This document shows positions 1 to 7,395 of a stretch of 15,434 nucleotides of DNA, one piece after another; position 1 is the first letter of the stretch; each line of letters starts with the position of its first letter. The position numbers and the translations under genes are program-made. The notes beneath the pieces are model-generated. The model was given only the letters and a program-made list of their open reading frames with translations, did no database searches and was not told where the DNA came from. The stretch is taken from positions 1-15,434 of the forward strand of contig JAZRDN010000053.1 of the NCBI GenBank assembly GCA_045660295.1. The letters run 5' to 3'. The DNA is from RGIG8775 sp045660295. GTDB lineage: Bacteria; Bacillota; Clostridia; Oscillospirales; CAG-272.

Positions 1-965
1 ATAACCTCGCCGTTGGCGTCACGTCTGTATTCGCAGACGATTCTCATACCACCTCTTCCCGACTCGTCACGAAGTGCTGTGATACCCTCAATCTTCTTTT
101 CCTTAACGAGGTTTGCAATACTCTCAACGAGCATCGACTTGTTAACCATATAAGGAATTTCGGTGAAGATAATTCTCTTGTGCTCGTCCTCAATAGTAGC
201 TCTCGCTCTGACGTAAACCTTACCCTTACCCGTCTCGTAAGCGTCTCTTATTCCCTTTGAGCCGTAAATAATAGCCGCGGTGGGGAAGTCGGGACCCTTA
301 ATGAACTGCATAAGCTCGTCAACCGTACATTCGGGATTATCTATTCTGTAAACGGTACCGTCAACGACCTCGGAGAGGTTGTGAGGGGGGATATTCGTAG
401 CCATACCGACCGCGATACCTACCGAGCCGTTTACCAAAAGGTTGGGGAAGCGGGAGGGAAGAACGGTGGGCTCGTCACGGGTGTTGTCGAAGTTCTTTTT
501 CATATCGACAACGTTCTTCTCGATGTCCACCATAAGCTCGGCGGCTATTTTAGACATTCTCGCCTCGGTGTAACGGTAAGCGGCAGCGCCGTCGCCGTCA
601 ACAGAACCGAAGTTACCCTGACCCTCAACGAGCGGATAGCGGTAGGAGAAATCCTGCGCCATACGAACCATAGTTCCGTATACCGCCGCGTCACCGTGGG
701 GGTGGTAACGTCCAAGCACGTTACCGACGGTGGTAGCCGACTTTCTGAACGCCTTGTCGTGGGTTAGATGGTCCTCGTGCATCGCGTACATTATTCTTCT
801 CTGACCGGGCTTCATACCGTCGCGAACGTCGGGCAAAGCTCGGGAGATTATAACCGACATTGAATATTCGATAAAGGATTTTTTAACTTCCTTTTCCATG
901 TCGATGTCAACTATCGACTGATCGGGAAATTCAATACTTCTGAGATCTTCGTTTTTCCTTGCCAA
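1..965 (-). CDS. gyrA: DNA gyrase subunit A, N-terminal part (runs off left edge)
   Basis: GyrA is the breakage-reunion subunit of DNA gyrase, which introduces negative supercoils with GyrB. About 321 N-terminal residues are visible. The start is a TTG at 963-965, preceded at good spacing by AAGGAG; no ATG fits as well. The protein begins MARKNEDLRSIEF. The conserved region from about residue 32 (EYSMSVIISRALPDVRDG) through the winged-helix domain is intact, and the active-site tyrosine is Tyr132 in RYTEARM. The quinolone-resistance region reads HPHGDAAVYGTMVRMAQ (residues 88-104), with Ala93 and Gly97 where E. coli has Ser83 and Asp87. ParC is the alternative, but the position after gyrB in the dnaA cluster favours gyrA. 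The C-terminal GyrA-box is outside the window. The gene is separated from gyrB by 754 bp, which is unusually far. Confidence 0.95.
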   Translation of the reverse strand, partial: MARKNEDLRSIEFPDQSIVDIDMEKEVKKSFIEYSMSVIISRALPDVRDGMKPGQRRIMYAMHEDHLTHDKAFRKSATTVGNVLGRYHPHGDAAVYGTMVRMAQDFSYRYPLVEGQGNFGSVDGDGAAAYRYTEARMSKIAAELMVDIEKNVVDMKKNFDNTRDEPTVLPSRFPNLLVNGSVGIAVGMATNIPPHNLSEVVDGTVYRIDNPECTVDELMQFIKGPDFPTAAIIYGSKGIRDAYETGKGKVYVRARATIEDEHKRIIFTEIPYMVNKSMLVESIANLVKEKKIEGITALRDESGRGGMRIVCEYRRDANGEV

Positions 966-1046
966 TTTTACTTTCTCCTTATCTTGCGGGGAACCCCCGC
1001 AATAAGTTGGTGTTTTATTTTTTGTCTTATAAAACTTTTGAACATG

Positions 1047-1084
1047 GGTGTTGAAAGTGTTCGAAAAATCTTTCTTTCAACACC
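1047..1084. repeat. 11-bp perfect inverted repeat upstream of gyrA
   Basis: GGTGTTGAAAG (1047-1057) and CTTTCAACACC (1074-1084) form a perfect 11-bp stem with a 16-nt spacer, between the gyrA start and the DnaA-box cluster. There is no T-run typical of an intrinsic terminator on either strand. It would lie in the gyrA 5' leader if transcription starts upstream of it, or it could be an operator. Its role is not evident. Confidence 0.6.
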
Positions 1085-1109
1085 GAAAATTATCATATAT
1101 GAACACGCA

Positions 1110-1239
1110 TGTTGATAACTTTCAGCCTTGACGTACAAGCCTTTATAGGACTTGTACACGAGTTTTCCACAAAAGTTATCAACAGGGTGTGGATAACTTT
1201 TTGCCGTGTGGATAACGGGGGTTGTATTTTTGTGGATAG
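1110..1239. promoter_or_regulatory. DnaA-box cluster between gyrB and gyrA (possible oriC component)
   Basis: Six DnaA-box-like 9-mers lie within 130 bp. Two are perfect matches to the consensus TGTGGATAA (1188-1196 and 1207-1215). Four have one mismatch: TGTTGATAA at 1110-1118, TTTTCCACA at 1163-1171, TTATCAACA at 1176-1184 and TGTGGATAG at 1231-1239. This is the strongest box cluster in the window, stronger than that in the dnaA-dnaN gap. Possible roles are part of a multipartite origin, a DnaA-titration locus, or DnaA control of gyrA transcription. An obvious AT-rich unwinding element is not directly adjacent. The boxes are seen in the sequence; the origin role is inference. Confidence 0.7.
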
Positions 1240-1259
1240 CAACATATGTCCCACGCACT

Positions 1260-1707
1260 GCACCAATGGAAGCCCCCCACGGCAGTGGGCGCCAGTCAAG
1301 GGCGCGTAGCCCTTGTCGCCGCGCGCACGCGGCGAAATGACCCTGCGGTGCTAAATAATGGGGTTTGCGAAAGCAAATTTATGCCGTTTAGGCATAAAAC
1401 CATTATTTATGCCGAATAGCGTAGCTATTCGTGTTTCATTTGGTTCTTTCTTTTGCGCCTTTTGTGCCAAAAGAAAGAACATCTGGGTTAAAACTAACTT
1501 TTAAATATGCTACACAACAATTTTATAGGCCATAAATTTTCTTATCCGCTTTTCTTTGAAGCCAGAGGCGCAAAGAAAAGCTCACAAAAGAAACGCCGAA
1601 AGGGGCTTTCGCTCGTTGCGACGAGCGAGACAAGGCTCTGCCTTGTCAATCCGCAAACTTTTGAAAAAGTTTGACCAAAACTTTTCTTTAGGGCTACGGT
1701 GCGAACA
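1260..1707. repeat. Family A interspersed repeat, copy 1, with nested insert
   Basis: Two blocks match the copy at 7396-7639. Block A1 (1260-1350) is a row of short-loop hairpins: CCCAC-GGCA-GTGGG, AAGGGC-GCGTA-GCCCTT and CGCCGCG-CGCA-CGCGGCG. Block A2 (1609-1707) contains an 8-bp hairpin with loop TGCG (1609-1628), then CAAGGC-TCT-GCCTTG, then an AAACTTTT/AAAAGTTT pair, and ends GGTGCGAACA. In the other copy A1 and A2 are essentially contiguous; here 258 bp (1351-1608) separate them. The end lies 12 bp from the gyrB stop codon. No convincing gene lies in 966-1719; ORFs there look accidental. Confidence 0.8.
1351..1608. repeat. Structured sequence nested inside family A copy 1
   Basis: This stretch separates blocks that are joined in the second family A copy, so it looks like an insertion. 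It opens with a three-way-junction-like fold: an outer 10-bp stem (1352-1361 with 1400-1409) enclosing TTTGC-GAAA-GCAAA (1364-1377) and TTTATGCC/GGCATAAA with loop GTTTA (1378-1398). Next come an 8-bp hairpin with loop GTA (1413-1431), a 13-bp stem (1443-1455 with 1468-1480) and an 11-bp stem (1548-1558 with 1571-1581). The last two hairpins resemble inverted copies of each other. The part between them (about 1482-1547) is AT-rich and shows nothing recognisable. Confidence 0.6.
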
Positions 1708-1719
1708 TATAATATGACC

Positions 1720-3642
1720 TTAAATATCCAAATTCTCCGCGAACTTAGCGTTCTGCTCGATGAATTCCTTTCTCGCGTTTACGCTGTCACCCATGAGGAG
1801 CGTGAACATCTCGTCGCACGCCTGCGCGTCTGCCGTGGTAACACGGAGAAGCGTTCTCTTTTCGGGGTCCATTGTCGTTTCCCAAAGCTGCTCGGCGTTC
1901 ATCTCACCAAGACCCTTGTATCTGGGCGTCTCTACGTTGTGACCGCCAAGAAGCTCGATGTATCTGTCTCTCTCCTCGTCCGAGAAAGCGTAATATTCCT
2001 GCTTCACTCCGCGCTTGAACACCTTGTAAAGAGGCGGCTGAGCCAGATACACGTGTCCCTGCTCAACAAGCGGCTTCATGTGCCTGTAAAGGAAGGTCAG
2101 AAGCAGTATTCTGATGTGAGAACCGTCTACGTCGGCATCGGCCATAAGAATTATCTTTCCGTAACGGAGCTTTTCTATATCGAAATAATCGTCTATTCCG
2201 CATCCCAGCGCCTGAATAATAGGCTGCAAGGAAAGATTGCCCGCCACGTTGTTCTTCGATTTTTCAACGTTAAGAACCTTACCTCTGAGGGGAAGAATAG
2301 CCTGAAAGCGCGAGTCGCGTCCCGACTTCGCAGAGCCGCCCGCGGAGTCTCCCTCTACCAGATAAAGCTCGGTGAACTCAACGTTTCGCGAGTTGCAGTC
2401 AGCCAGCTTGCCCGGGAGAGTGTTTCCGCTGTCAAGCGAGCTCTTTCTCTTGGTGTCCTCCTTAGCCTTTCTCATAGCCTCGCGGACACGGGAAGCCTCC
2501 ATCGCCTTTTCAACGATGACCTTACCCACGGCGGGGTTTTCCTCAAAGAACTCGGTCAGCTTGTTGTTTACAGTGTTCTCAACAAGGGTTCTGATATCAG
2601 AGTTACCAAGCTTAGCCTTTGTCTGGCTCTCGAACTGCGCGTTCTCAAGCTTTACGCTGATAATTGCCGTAAGACCCTCGCGCACGTCGTTACCCGTAAG
2701 GTTGCTGTCCTTTTCCTTGAGCATGCCCATCTTTCTGGCGTAGTCGTTGATAACTCGCGTGATACCGCCCTTAAAGCCTGTCTCGTGAGTACCGCCCTCG
2801 ATGGTATTCATGTTGTTCGCAAAGGTGAGAATGTCGTATTCCTCGCCCGTGTTGTACTGAATGGCTATCTCGGCGATGCTGCTGCCCTTCTCGCCTTTCA
2901 TGTAGATAACTTCCTCATGAATAGGAGTGGACTTGTTTATCTCGTTTCTGTAGCTTATAAATTCCTTAAGACCGCCCTCAAAGCAAAGGTCGTGCTCCTT
3001 TACGTCGTCGTCATTTCTCTCGTCTCTGAGGACTATTCTCACGCCCGCGTTGAGGAACGCCTGCTCGCGAAGTCTTGTGAGAAGTATATCGTAATCAAAC
3101 ACAGTCTCCTCAAAAATGGTCGGGTCGGGCTTGAAGGTGACCTTAACGCCGTGCTGTCTGCCCTCGGGCGCTTTTGTAAGCTCTCCCTTTCTTGCCACCA
3201 TACCGCGTTCAAAGCGTTCTGTGAATCGGTCGCCGCCGTAGCAGTCGTCAAGCTCCAGCCATTCCGAAAGAGCGTTTACGACAGACGCGCCCACGCCGTG
3301 AAGACCGCCGGCTATCTTGTAGCCGTCGCCGCCGAACTTTCCGCCCGCGTGGAGTATGGTGTAGACCACCTCGGGGGTAGGAATTCCCTGCTTGGGGTGC
3401 ATTCCCGTGGGAATACCGCGTCCGTTGTCCTCAACGGTTATGGTGTCTCCCTTGTTGATAGTCACCGATATCTTGTCGCAGTAGCCGGCAAGCGCCTCGT
3501 CTATCGAGTTGTCAACTATCTCGTAAACAAGGTGATGCAAGCCTCTTATCGACGTTGTACCGATGTACATACCCGGTCTTTTTCTGACCGCCTCGAGTCC
3601 CTCGAGTACCTGAATTTGGCTTTCTGTGTAGTTGTTTTGCAT
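1720..3642 (-). CDS. gyrB: DNA gyrase subunit B
   Basis: GyrB is the ATPase subunit of gyrase; 640 residues is the usual length for the Gram-positive type. The GHKL ATPase domain shows the catalytic Glu41 in YEIVDNSIDEA, the ATP-binding Asp72 in EDNGRGIP and the glycine-rich lid GGLHGVGASVVNAL (112-125). The transducer domain carries QTKAKLGN (340-347) with the ATP-contacting lysine. The TOPRIM domain shows Glu430 in EGDSAGGSAKSGRD and the metal-binding DADVD (502-506). The C-terminus ends in the typical RKEFIEQNAKFAENLDI. The start is ATG 3640-3642 with GAGAGG upstream. ParE is the alternative, but synteny with remB, recF and gyrA makes GyrB clear. Its stop is 12 bp from a family A repeat. 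Confidence 0.97.
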   Translation of the reverse strand: MQNNYTESQIQVLEGLEAVRKRPGMYIGTTSIRGLHHLVYEIVDNSIDEALAGYCDKISVTINKGDTITVEDNGRGIPTGMHPKQGIPTPEVVYTILHAGGKFGGDGYKIAGGLHGVGASVVNALSEWLELDDCYGGDRFTERFERGMVARKGELTKAPEGRQHGVKVTFKPDPTIFEETVFDYDILLTRLREQAFLNAGVRIVLRDERNDDDVKEHDLCFEGGLKEFISYRNEINKSTPIHEEVIYMKGEKGSSIAEIAIQYNTGEEYDILTFANNMNTIEGGTHETGFKGGITRVINDYARKMGMLKEKDSNLTGNDVREGLTAIISVKLENAQFESQTKAKLGNSDIRTLVENTVNNKLTEFFEENPAVGKVIVEKAMEASRVREAMRKAKEDTKRKSSLDSGNTLPGKLADCNSRNVEFTELYLVEGDSAGGSAKSGRDSRFQAILPLRGKVLNVEKSKNNVAGNLSLQPIIQALGCGIDDYFDIEKLRYGKIILMADADVDGSHIRILLLTFLYRHMKPLVEQGHVYLAQPPLYKVFKRGVKQEYYAFSDEERDRYIELLGGHNVETPRYKGLGEMNAEQLWETTMDPEKRTLLRVTTADAQACDEMFTLLMGDSVNARKEFIEQNAKFAENLDI

Positions 3643-3678
3643 TATTTTTTCCTCTCTCCCCTGTAAGCTAAATAAGCC

Positions 3679-3724
3679 CTTGAGCTCTTTCGCGACCGAA
3701 AAGCCTCAAACGAAAGCTCACAAG
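3679..3724 (-). promoter_or_regulatory. Interrupted stem-loop in the gyrB leader
   Basis: On the minus strand, the segment starting CTTGTGAGCTTTCG pairs with the later CGAAAGAGCTCAAG through stems of 4, 5 and 4 bp separated by small bulges, with a loop of about 18 nt. It lies between remB and the gyrB ribosome binding site. No T-run follows. It could be a leader structure, but this is suggested only by the pairing. Confidence 0.3.
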
Positions 3725-3787
3725 CCTTTTTCGGGGTTTGTTAGAAATCCTTGATTTATTTATATCTTGAATTAAATTAAAATTACT

Positions 3788-4069
3788 TTATTCTTCGTTT
3801 TTGTCTTTTCTCTCGCCTATCTCGATTCTGCCGTCAAGCGCGGCGGTCGAAAGCTGAGAAAAACACACTTTATATTCTTGATTTTTGTCAAAATACAGAA
3901 TAAACGACTTCGGAAGCTCATCCCCCGCCGCAGACTCGACCTCGCCCCTCTTTTCAGCGTCCGAAAGATATTTCCTCGTCGTCTCCGAAATAGTCGAGTT
4001 CTCTATGTCGAATATCCCTATTATCCTGTTCTCTCTGATGTTCTTGTTATTTCCTGCGTGAAGATACAT
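3788..4069 (-). CDS. remB: RemB-type extracellular matrix regulatory protein (YaaB/DUF370 family)
   Basis: A 93-residue protein beginning MYLHAGNNKNIRENRIIGIFDIEN. It resembles B. subtilis RemB (YaaB) in the MY-H-G opening, the hydrophobic IIGIFD strand and the later LPKSFILYF segment, and it occupies the same place between recF and gyrB. RemA, the related protein, is a DNA-binding activator of biofilm matrix genes; the role of RemB is less clear. The start is ATG 4067-4069 with AGAGG upstream. A longer in-frame ORF extends to 4432, but it only runs through the repeat element. The tail (about residues 80-93) is charged and family-atypical. No promoter of its own is obvious. Confidence 0.85.
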   Translation of the reverse strand: MYLHAGNNKNIRENRIIGIFDIENSTISETTRKYLSDAEKRGEVESAAGDELPKSFILYFDKNQEYKVCFSQLSTAALDGRIEIGERKDKNEE

Positions 4070-4081
4070 ATTTTTCCTCTT

Positions 4082-4450
4082 AGATAGTTTAGACGGGTTT
4101 TTCGCGACTTTTTGTAAAAAGTCGCCCAAAAACTTTTGGCGCCGGGTAAGTGTTTTTTTGGTTTGTGCCTCTATCGGTAATTTGTGCTGACTGCTTGGGG
4201 CGTTTAGTGCGTAGCCGTCACAATAGCTACCGCAAGCGTATGGGACCCTTCCCAAATCGCTCCACAAAGTTAGTTTTAAACCACTGAACATGCACCCAAA
4301 GCAAAGGAGTCGGTGTTTAGCCGACGACTGATGGCAACGACCGTGTTGTTCGCACAAACTCGGTACGCTGACCAATTGCCTCCCCGGCAGGGGACGACCG
4401 TGTTGTTCGCACAAACTCGGAACGCTGACCAATCACCTCCCCGGCAGGGG
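4082..4450 (+). repeat. Family B structured repeat, copy 1 (remB-recF gap, enters recF)
   Basis: Order of parts: a terminal segment related to GTTAGTTTTTGTCGGG, here diverged; a 10-bp hairpin GCGACTTTTT/AAAAAGTCGC with a GT loop (4104-4125); CAAAAACTTTTGGCGC; a module with the stem AGCG-TATGGGA/TCCCAAAT-CGCT (about 4216-4262); then the core starting CACCCAAAGCAAAGGAG. The core hairpin GTCGGT-GTTTA-GCCGAC is at 4309-4325, followed by the invariant stretch ACTGATGGCAACGACCGTG. The end is CCCC-GGCA-GGGG. The last 57 bp are a tandem duplicate. The whole remB-recF gap is this element, and its right end forms the 3' end of recF. Confidence 0.8.
4337..4450 (+). repeat. 57-bp tandem duplication within family B copy 1
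   Basis: Units 4337-4393 and 4394-4450 each run from ACGACCGTGTTG to CCCCGGCAGGGG. They differ at only a few positions, for example GGTACGC versus GGAACGC. The second unit overlaps the last five codons and the stop of recF. Confidence 0.9.
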
Positions 4451-5563
4451 CGGCGAGGAGTAGGTGCCGTCTTTTACGGTTATGACGTGGGCGTTTTTGT
4501 AAAGCTCCAAGTCGTTTTCGCATGAGGTCATAATGACCTGCTTGTCTTTTATTTCGTCTATGAGATACTTTCTTCTGCCCTCGTCAAGCTCGGAAAGCAC
4601 GTCGTCAAGCAGAAACACGGGGTATTCGCCCGAATCCTTTTTGACTATCTCGCCCTCGGCAAGCTTAAGGCAGAGCGCCAGCGAACGCTGTTGACCCTGT
4701 GAGGCGAAGTCGCGCGCGGGCTTGTCCCCAAGGCATATCTCTATGTCGTCTCTGTGCACGCCGTAAAGACTTGTGCCCGCAAATATCTCACGCTCGGGAC
4801 GTTCGTGCAAAAGTCGCATATAATTGTCTCTGGTAACGTTTAAATCCTCGTAGGACTCTTGCGGTGACGAGCCCTTGTATTTAAGCGTGGGAATCTCATT
4901 TTCACGTCCCGTCCGCTTTGACATCTGCGCGAAGCAATCGACCATGTATGCCTCTGCCTGCTTGATGTAAGACTCTCTCATGCGCGAGATTATTGCCGCC
5001 TCGTGGCAAAGCTGCTCGTTCCAGAATTCTATGGTGCTGTCGTAGGTCTGCCTGTCGTCAAGAGCGTTTTTGAGAAGCGTGTTGCGCTCCTTTAAAATTC
5101 GCTCGTACTTTTGCAGAGCCACGGTATACATGGGGCGAAGCTGGCAAATGGCGAAATCGAGAAAATCACGTCTCACCGCCGGCGCGCCCTTGATAAGCGA
5201 AAGATGCTCGGGGCAGAAAAGCACGCATTTAAACCGCCCTATCATGTCGGATATCTTTGTTATTTTGTTTTTGTTCAGCTCTATCTGTCTGCGCTTGCCG
5301 ACTTGATAATTAAAGCTGATGTTCTGTCTCCTCGTGTCGGTAAAATCAACGCTCACCGACGCAAAATCAGAGCCGAATTTTATAAGCTGTGAGTCGCTTG
5401 TCGCCCTGAAGCTCTTAGCCGTGCAAGCCAAATAAACCGCCTCAAGAAGATTCGTCTTTCCCTGAGCGTTCGACCCAAGAAGCACGTTTACTCCCTCAGT
5501 AAACTCAACCACGGCGTGCTCTGAATTTCTGAAATTCTTTATTTCAACTCTGTTACATATCAA
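4433..5563 (-). CDS. recF: DNA replication and repair protein RecF
   Basis: RecF is an SMC-like ATPase that helps load RecA at single-strand gaps with RecO and RecR. It has 376 residues, near family length. Walker A is GSNAQGKT (30-37), the ABC signature is SQGQQRS (288-294), and Walker B is VFLLDD (316-321), followed by the D-loop SELD. The start is a TTG (5561-5563) 10 nt after GGAGG; the nearby ATG is out of frame and closed at once by TAA. The last residues PLPGR and the TGA stop are encoded by repeat DNA (4433-4450), so the native C-terminus was replaced or trimmed. The S4-like yaaA gene that usually lies between dnaN and recF in Bacillota is absent. Confidence 0.96.
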   Translation of the reverse strand: MICNRVEIKNFRNSEHAVVEFTEGVNVLLGSNAQGKTNLLEAVYLACTAKSFRATSDSQLIKFGSDFASVSVDFTDTRRQNISFNYQVGKRRQIELNKNKITKISDMIGRFKCVLFCPEHLSLIKGAPAVRRDFLDFAICQLRPMYTVALQKYERILKERNTLLKNALDDRQTYDSTIEFWNEQLCHEAAIISRMRESYIKQAEAYMVDCFAQMSKRTGRENEIPTLKYKGSSPQESYEDLNVTRDNYMRLLHERPEREIFAGTSLYGVHRDDIEICLGDKPARDFASQGQQRSLALCLKLAEGEIVKKDSGEYPVFLLDDVLSELDEGRRKYLIDEIKDKQVIMTSCENDLELYKNAHVITVKDGTYSSPPLPGR

Positions 5564-5590
5564 TTTTTCAGCACCTCCATAGTTAGTGGT

Positions 5591-5951
5591 AGTTAGTTTT
5601 TTGTCGGGGTTGTCGCTTTTTTGTAAAAAAGCTCCGCAAAAAACTTTTCTTAAGGGGGTTTTGTTTTAGGTTTGTGCCTCTGTCGGCGATTTGTGTTGAC
5701 TGCTTGGAATGTTCAGTACGTAGCCGTCACAATAGCTACCGCAAGCGTTTGGGACCCTTCCCAAATCGCTCCAAAACCTGTAGGGCGGGGCTGGTTGTGA
5801 AACAACCTTGTGAGCGAAGCGGGCTTGCCTCCCGCCGAAAACCAAAATGAACCCAAAGCAAAGGAGTTCTCGTTTAGAGAACGACTGATGGCAACGACCG
5901 TGTTGTTCGCACAAACTCGGTACGCTGACCATTTGCCCGCGCGGGCTTCCG
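5591..5951 (+). repeat. Family B structured repeat, copy 2 (recF-dnaN gap)
   Basis: Begins AGTTAGTTTTTTGTCGGGG. The terminal hairpin is GCTTTTTT-GT-AAAAAAGC (5615-5632). The module with AGCG-TTTGGGA/TCCCAAA-TCGCT follows (about 5726-5772). Then comes a module TGTAGGGCGGGGC with hairpin GGTTGT-GAA-ACAACC and a GCGGG/CCCGC pair. The core (about 5850-5931) has the hairpin GTTCTC-GTTTA-GAGAAC (5866-5882). The right end is the palindrome GCCCGCGCGGGC, a few bases from the dnaN stop codon. The 390-bp gap contains no gene that I can support. Confidence 0.8.
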
Positions 5952-5953
5952 CG

Positions 5954-7102
5954 CTACATGCGGACAGGGAGAAGCATGTATTCTTCTTCTACGTCCTCTT
6001 CTTTTTCAGTGGGAACAACGTTGATGCTGGTAAGCGCCGAAGAAAGCGAAATAGTGATGTTGTCACCTCCGCAGGCTCTTACACAGTCGATAAGATATCT
6101 GTTGTTGAAGGCTATAAGAAGATTTTCGCCCTCGTGAGCTACCTCTATCTCGTCGTAAGTGCTTCCCGCGGAAGAATTTGCGAGTACCTTCAAAATTCCG
6201 TCGGCAAGGTCAAGCTTAACGTTAGCCTTGACCGCGCCCGCAATTCTCTCCTCGGTGATAAGGCACGCGCGCTCGAGAGCCGAAAGAAGCTCGGCGCGTT
6301 CGACCTTGACAAATATCTTGTGGTTCTTTACAAGAACTCTCTCGTAGTCGATGTAATAACCGTCAACCACTCTGGAGAAGAAAATCGTCTCTCCGAAGTT
6401 GAAAATAAGGTTTTTGTAAGTAACGTAAACCTGAATCGGCTTTTCCTCGTCGTCCGAAAGCATTCTGATAAGCTCGTTTACGGTCTTGTTGGGAATAATG
6501 AATTCAAAGTTGAGATTTTTGTTGGGATTTGAGCCCGAATTTTCAACCTTAAGTCTCTTTTCGCACTTTGCGAGTCTGAACGAGTCGCAGGCAACCATCA
6601 TGATGCTCTCGTCGTCTATTTTACAGCAACAGCCGTTAAGAACAGTTCTCTGGTCGTTGATACCCATAGCGAAGGAAACCTTTTGAAGCATTTCTTTAAG
6701 TATTCCCTGTCCGACCGTGAAGGCGTTGGGCGCTTCAAGCACGGGAATGGTGGGGAAATCTGTGCCCGCGAGAGCGTTCATCTGGTGAACAGACTTGCCG
6801 TATTCAATGATGGCGTGGCACTTTTCGTCAACTGTGAGAGTAAGGGTCTCGTTGTCCATTACCTTAAGAGTCTGACTGAATTTTTGAGCGTTAATGATGT
6901 AGGAGCCTTCCTCGATGACTTCAACGTTTGTGGTAATTCTCATACCCTTTTCGATGTCAAAGGTAGTGAGAACGCAGATATCGGGGAGCTTGGCTTCGAT
7001 AAGGATACCCTCGGTAGCGGTAAGAGTAGACTTACCCGAGACAGCGCACATAAGAGGCGCGACTGCGTTTGCCATTTTTTGCTTGTTGAAAACTATTTTC
7101 AT
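5954..7102 (-). CDS. dnaN: DNA polymerase III beta subunit (sliding clamp)
   Basis: DnaN forms the ring-shaped clamp that tethers the replicative polymerase and other partners to DNA. It has 382 residues, within the normal range. It opens MKIVFNKQKMANAVAPLMCAV and shows the domain 1 segment SYIINAQKFSQTLKVM, domain 2 around FAMGINDQRTVLNG and ACDSFRLA, domain 3 around NNRYLIDCVRAC, and the typical C-terminus EYMLLPVRM. The start is ATG at 7100-7102 with AAAAGGAGATC upstream. Between gene and dnaA there are 549 bp with an origin-like region and a repeat. A CCCGC/GCGGG hairpin (about 7118-7134) lies just upstream of the ribosome binding site. Confidence 0.96.
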   Translation of the reverse strand: MKIVFNKQKMANAVAPLMCAVSGKSTLTATEGILIEAKLPDICVLTTFDIEKGMRITTNVEVIEEGSYIINAQKFSQTLKVMDNETLTLTVDEKCHAIIEYGKSVHQMNALAGTDFPTIPVLEAPNAFTVGQGILKEMLQKVSFAMGINDQRTVLNGCCCKIDDESIMMVACDSFRLAKCEKRLKVENSGSNPNKNLNFEFIIPNKTVNELIRMLSDDEEKPIQVYVTYKNLIFNFGETIFFSRVVDGYYIDYERVLVKNHKIFVKVERAELLSALERACLITEERIAGAVKANVKLDLADGILKVLANSSAGSTYDEIEVAHEGENLLIAFNNRYLIDCVRACGGDNITISLSSALTSINVVPTEKEEDVEEEYMLLPVRM

Positions 7103-7140
7103 TACGATCTCCTTTTCTCCCGCTTCTTGCGCGGGGGATG

Positions 7141-7280
7141 TATATTTATCTATTTATTATTTATAATATAATAATATTAGTAATAGGGGGTGTGGAAGGT
7201 GTTGATAACTTGATAAAGGTTTTGATTTTATAGGGTTTTGAATGATTTTTGGATGTTGGAAAGAGTGTTGATAACGGTGT
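7141..7280. other. Candidate oriC unwinding region in the dnaN-dnaA gap
   Basis: An almost pure A/T stretch (7141-7186) ends in TATTAGTAATAG, then GGGG, then the weak box TGTGGAAGG (7191-7199) and TGTTGATAA at 7200-7208, with a second TGTTGATAA at 7266-7274. This order (AT-rich duplex, TAG/TAA triplets, G-rich link, DnaA boxes) resembles the basal unwinding unit described for B. subtilis oriC, in the same dnaA-dnaN gap. Both good boxes have one mismatch to TGTGGATAA. A dnaN promoter should also lie here, but I cannot pick one confidently. Confidence 0.5.
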
Positions 7281-7395
7281 GGCTCAAAAATTGATTTTTT
7301 AGAAAAAATCGGGGTAAGATTTTTGTTTTTTGAGTTGCTTTTAGGTTTTTGGGGCGTTATGAACATGGGGGTGTGGAAAGTTTTGCTACGCACTA

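Noticed and set aside
968..1299. Short ORFs on both strands in the gyrA-gyrB gap
   Set aside because: They overlap each other and the DnaA boxes, and have no ribosome binding sites or family resemblance.
966..1719. tRNA or rRNA gene in the large intergenic gaps
   Set aside because: The hairpins have no cloverleaf spacing, no T-loop GTTCRANNC signature and no CCA-type end; no rRNA-like sequence was seen.
1699..3666. 655-residue plus-strand ORF opposite gyrB
   Set aside because: It lies wholly antisense to an unmistakable gyrB and has no recognisable domains; it is a frame shadow.
3788..4432. N-terminally extended 214-residue version of the RemB-type gene
   Set aside because: The extra 121 residues are translated from family B repeat DNA; the ATG at 4067-4069 has a ribosome binding site and matches the family N-terminus.
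5666..5932. Minus-strand ORF starting MVSVPSLCEQHGR, similar to ORFs in copies 1 and 4
   Set aside because: It recurs only because the repeat is shared; it has no ribosome binding site, it runs through hairpin DNA, and its length varies between copies.
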